Shown: piece after piece, positions 32,822 to 35,023 of the stretch
Layout: every line of letters begins with the position of its first letter
Numbering within the stretch: the stretch's first letter is position 1
NCBI GenBank assembly: GCA_913050185.1
Contig: CAJXBA010000011.1
Coordinates: forward strand, 1-35,023
DNA length: 35,023 nt
Source of the DNA: an uncultured Pelagibacteraceae bacterium
GTDB taxonomy: Bacteria; Pseudomonadota; Alphaproteobacteria; Pelagibacterales; Pelagibacteraceae
Direction: 5' to 3'
Notes under the pieces: generated by a model
Told to the model about the DNA's origin: nothing
What the model saw: the letters and a program-made list of their open reading frames with translations, nothing else
Database searches by the model: none
Position numbers and translations under genes: made by a program

Positions 32822-32863
32822 CATTAGTATTTTTTCCCTCTTACATAATAATTAATACTAATG
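32822..32863. repeat. 10-bp perfect inverted repeat downstream of the first small membrane protein
   Basis: CATTAGTATT (32822-32831) and AATACTAATG (32854-32863) are perfect inverted copies around a 22-nt AT-rich loop. It starts 13 bp after the stop of the first small gene and lies before the GC hairpin. It could be part of a 3-prime structure that separates the two small genes. There is no clear U tract after it. Confidence 0.4.
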
Positions 32864-32881
32864 ATTAAAAATCTTAAATTG

Positions 32882-32909
32882 CCCGGGCCATAAGTGTTAA
32901 GGGCCCGGG
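32882..32909 (+). promoter_or_regulatory. All-GC hairpin in the leader of the second small membrane protein
   Basis: CCCGGGCC (32882-32889) pairs perfectly with GGCCCGGG (32902-32909) around a 12-nt loop, with a flanking G-T pair possible. Eight consecutive G-C pairs are striking in such AT-rich DNA. No T run follows (TATGAGG), so it is not a normal terminator. The stem ends 28 nt before the ATG at 32938. An RNA processing, stabilising or regulatory role is inferred. Confidence 0.6.
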
Positions 32910-32937
32910 TATGAGGTCTTAAAACGAAAGGAATTTG

Positions 32938-33174
32938 ATGAAAGCTTGGATTGTAACAATTAAATACTACTTGAAACAATTTATTGAGTTGGGTGTCTTG
33001 TTATTGGGAGTTTCTGTTTTTGCTGAAATATTATTTGGTCCTGATGTTGCTTTTTTTGGATCACAGGTCACTGAAAATTTGGTGGCTTTATTAAAAACTC
33101 TTGGTGACTCAGGCATTGCCGCTCTGATTGTAATATTTGCTTTAATGATCACTTATCGAAGATTGTTAAAGTAG
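32938..33174 (+). CDS. Small two-helix membrane protein, second of a paralogous pair
   Basis: The 78-residue protein (start MKAWIVTIK) has two hydrophobic segments (about 16-34 and 55-73) and a loop with FGPDVAFFGSQVTENL. Its second half, LVALLKTLGDSGIAALIVIFAL, aligns with IIGLVQNLGDAGIVGLIAAL of the upstream small protein, so the pair arose by duplication. The ATG at 32938 follows GAAAGGAA; a TTG one codon earlier is less likely. The tail YRRLLK is basic. Function unknown; the pair could form a membrane complex. Confidence 0.66.
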   Translation: MKAWIVTIKYYLKQFIELGVLLLGVSVFAEILFGPDVAFFGSQVTENLVALLKTLGDSGIAALIVIFALMITYRRLLK

Positions 33175-33308
33175 ATAATCATTTGGTCGCATAAACTAAG
33201 CCCAACCAAGGATTTACTTCAAAAAATAAATCGATTAAGCTAAGTCCATGGATGTGGGCCTGCTATCAGGAGCTCTAAGGAGATTGTCCAAATTAACAAT
33301 TTTCAATA

Positions 33309-34895
33309 ATGCAGTTTGATTACATTATCATCGGAGCTGGATCTGCCGGTTGCGTTTTAGCAAATCGTCTAACTGAAAGTTCTAAAAATACGGTTGGTTT
33401 ATTTGAGGTCGGAAAATCAAGTGATATGTGGAAAGTCAAAATGCCTCTTGCATTACTCTATACAATGCATGACCCGAAATATAATTGGAAATACTATTCT
33501 GAACCAGAACCTTATTTGAATAATAGAAAACTGTTTTGTCCTAGGGGCAAAATGATAGGTGGATGCTCGGCTCATAATGGAATGGTTTTTGTAAGAGGTA
33601 ACCGAAATGACTATGAAAGATGGAAAAACTTTGGGTTAAAATCCTGGTCGTACGAAAAAATTCTTCCTTATTTTAAAAAAATCGAAACTTGGTCTGGAGG
33701 AGAAGATCAATATAGAGGCTCTCTTGGATTGCTTCCTGTTAACCAATCAAAAAATGATAACCCTTTATTTAAAGCTTTTTTAGGTGCAGCATCCGATGCT
33801 GGACATAAAATTAATCCGGATATGAATGGAGAGTATCAAGAAGGATTTGGAATGTTTGACACTACAATTCATAATGGTGAAAGAGCAAGTGTATCTAAGT
33901 ATTATTTAAACCCAGCAAAAAAAAGAAAAAATTTAAGTATTTTTTCCAATTCATTTGTAGAAAAAATTATTTTTGATGGAAAAAAAGCCATAGGTATTGA
34001 AGTAAATATTAAAAATAAAATAGAAAAATTTTATGCTGAAAAGGAATTAATATTAAGTGCTGGTTCAATTAATTCACCACAATTGTTAATGCTTTCAGGA
34101 ATTGGAAATGAAAATCATTTAAAAGAAAGGGGAATCAATGTTGTTCATGATTTAAAAGGTGTTGGAAAAAATCTTCAAGATCACTTAGAAACTTATATTC
34201 AACAGGAATGTAAAACCCCAGATACTCTTTATACATATACTAAATTAGTTCCAAAAGTACTTGCTGGTATTCAATGGTTTTTATCTAAATCAGGACCTTG
34301 TTCTCAATCGTATTTAGAGGCCGGAGGATTTACAAAATCTTCTCCTGAACGAGAAATGCCCAATATACAGTTTCATTTTTTTCCATCATTTGTTATCGAT
34401 CATGGTTTAGTTAATCCAAGCTCGCACGGCTATCAACTACATGCCAGTCCTAACCATCCGAAAAGCAGAGGATCGGTTACACTAAATTCCTCAAATCCGT
34501 ATGATTATCCTAAAATATTATTTAATTACTTAGAAGATGAAGATGATTTAAAACAAACAAGAGAGTGCATTCACGTTGCAAGAAAAATCTTATCGCAACC
34601 CTCTTTAGCAAAACATGCTGGAAAAGAAGTGGCTCCTGGATCTGACAAACAAAGTGATGATGAATTGAACGAATATATTAGATCTAATGCAGAAACTGCC
34701 TACCATCCATGTGGAACTTGTAAAATGGGCGTGGATAAAATGGCTGTAGTTGATGAAAATTTAAAAGTTAAAGGAATTCAAAATTTAAGAGTAGTAGATG
34801 CTTCTGTAATACCTGAAATTCCTAGCGCGAACTTAAATGCCCCTACTCTTATGATCGCCGAAAAAGCTTCTGAGCTTATATTAGAAAATATATAA
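33309..34895 (+). CDS. GMC-family FAD oxidoreductase (choline/alcohol dehydrogenase-like)
   Basis: The 528 residues have the GMC N-terminal FAD fold (DYIIIGAGSAGCVLANRLTE), the first signature region PRGKMIGGCSAHNGMVFVRG with DYERW, the second signature SAGSINSPQLLMLSGIG, and the C-terminal active site YHPCGTCKMG (catalytic His) and VDASVIPEIPSANLNAPTLMIAEKA (Asn/His partner position). The usual GGSS motif reads GGCS here. Candidate substrates are choline or other primary alcohols. No ribosome site is evident before the ATG. It follows the second small membrane gene after 134 bp with no clear terminator. Betaine-aldehyde dehydrogenase is not beside it. Confidence 0.85.
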   Translation: MQFDYIIIGAGSAGCVLANRLTESSKNTVGLFEVGKSSDMWKVKMPLALLYTMHDPKYNWKYYSEPEPYLNNRKLFCPRGKMIGGCSAHNGMVFVRGNRNDYERWKNFGLKSWSYEKILPYFKKIETWSGGEDQYRGSLGLLPVNQSKNDNPLFKAFLGAASDAGHKINPDMNGEYQEGFGMFDTTIHNGERASVSKYYLNPAKKRKNLSIFSNSFVEKIIFDGKKAIGIEVNIKNKIEKFYAEKELILSAGSINSPQLLMLSGIGNENHLKERGINVVHDLKGVGKNLQDHLETYIQQECKTPDTLYTYTKLVPKVLAGIQWFLSKSGPCSQSYLEAGGFTKSSPEREMPNIQFHFFPSFVIDHGLVNPSSHGYQLHASPNHPKSRGSVTLNSSNPYDYPKILFNYLEDEDDLKQTRECIHVARKILSQPSLAKHAGKEVAPGSDKQSDDELNEYIRSNAETAYHPCGTCKMGVDKMAVVDENLKVKGIQNLRVVDASVIPEIPSANLNAPTLMIAEKASELILENI

Positions 34896-34908
34896 ACTAT
34901 ATGTAACT

Positions 34909-35023
34909 ATGAACGAAACAATTGTCAGCAAAACTTCTGAATACTTTAAGAAAAAAGGTATAGTTTTGCCTAAAATTTCTGAGCTGTGTAATCCTCATAC
35001 AGTAGATAAAAACATAATAAATA
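34909..35023 (+). CDS. Start of an unidentified gene, cut by the right edge
   Basis: An open frame of 38 codons begins MNETIVSKTSEYFKKKGIVL and continues PKISELCNPHTVDKNIIN to the edge. The ATG lies 13 bp after the GMC gene stop, so it is probably cotranscribed. The wording loosely recalls the N-termini of some PLP-dependent threonine-synthase-like enzymes, but too little is present to claim a family. Confidence 0.5.
   Translation, partial: MNETIVSKTSEYFKKKGIVLPKISELCNPHTVDKNIIN

Noticed and set aside
33248-33319. Short ORF (MDVGLLSGALRRLSKLTIFN and a few more residues) overlapping the GMC gene start
   Set aside because: No ribosome site, runs into the GMC gene out of frame, and has no feature beyond length.

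Overview
The window is AT-rich, tightly packed chromosomal DNA with short or overlapping gene junctions. It encodes no transcriptional regulator that I can recognise, and I see no mobile element, tRNA, rRNA or CRISPR array. The gene content (TMAO binding protein, TMAO demethylase, N-methylglutamate synthase, gamma-glutamylmethylamide synthetase, a divergent Amt) and the streamlined layout suggest a marine alphaproteobacterium of the SAR11/Pelagibacterales type. That placement is an inference from content and base composition, not from a marker gene.

Region 1 (1-12816) is a methylated-amine block. A truncated TMAO-type binding protein (tmoX-like, minus strand) diverges from tdm (DUF1989 + GcvT). 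Downstream of tdm on the plus strand come an FAD oxidoreductase, a glutamine-synthetase-like ligase, the three N-methylglutamate synthase subunits (mgsA, mgsB, mgsC), an unknown basic protein, an ammonium/methylammonium transporter and a small membrane protein. A strong terminator follows, then a 47-residue membrane peptide and gmaS. Together these would import TMAO, release formaldehyde to tetrahydrofolate, glutamylate the resulting methylamine and recover nitrogen as glutamate. N-methylglutamate dehydrogenase (mgdABCD) and dimethylamine monooxygenase (dmm) genes are not in the window.

Region 2 (12821-29544) is a sugar/cyclitol block with a clear myo-inositol signature: iolG, iolE and iolD, plus a ribose/fructose/inositol-class ABC transporter. 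The transporter operon also carries a ROK kinase that has lost its zinc cysteines, an FAH-family hydrolase and an SMP-30-type lactonase. It starts behind a 20-bp perfect palindrome with the AACGTT core of LacI-family operators. A second minus-strand operon encodes an aldehyde dehydrogenase, an HpcH-type aldolase, a D-2-hydroxyacid dehydrogenase and, oddly, a pilin-like protein. The plus-strand iolD operon continues with a Gfo/Idh/MocA dehydrogenase, a PfkB kinase and a two-domain enzyme with the architecture of inositol-1-phosphate cytidylyltransferase/di-myo-inositol-phosphate-phosphate synthase. This suggests that inositol is both degraded and diverted into a CDP-inositol-derived solute or lipid. 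It is the most unusual metabolic idea in the window.

Region 3 (29541-32360, minus strand) is a set of small housekeeping genes: an EEP-family hydrolase, YjbQ, a TerB/J-domain protein, CutA and an SMR transporter.

Region 4 (32361-35023, plus strand) has two tandem paralogous small membrane proteins. The first is preceded by a leader with a hairpin and an 18-bp palindrome. The second is preceded by an all-GC hairpin that stands out against the AT-rich background. A GMC-family oxidoreductase and the start of another gene follow. No gene-free stretch exceeds 300 bases.
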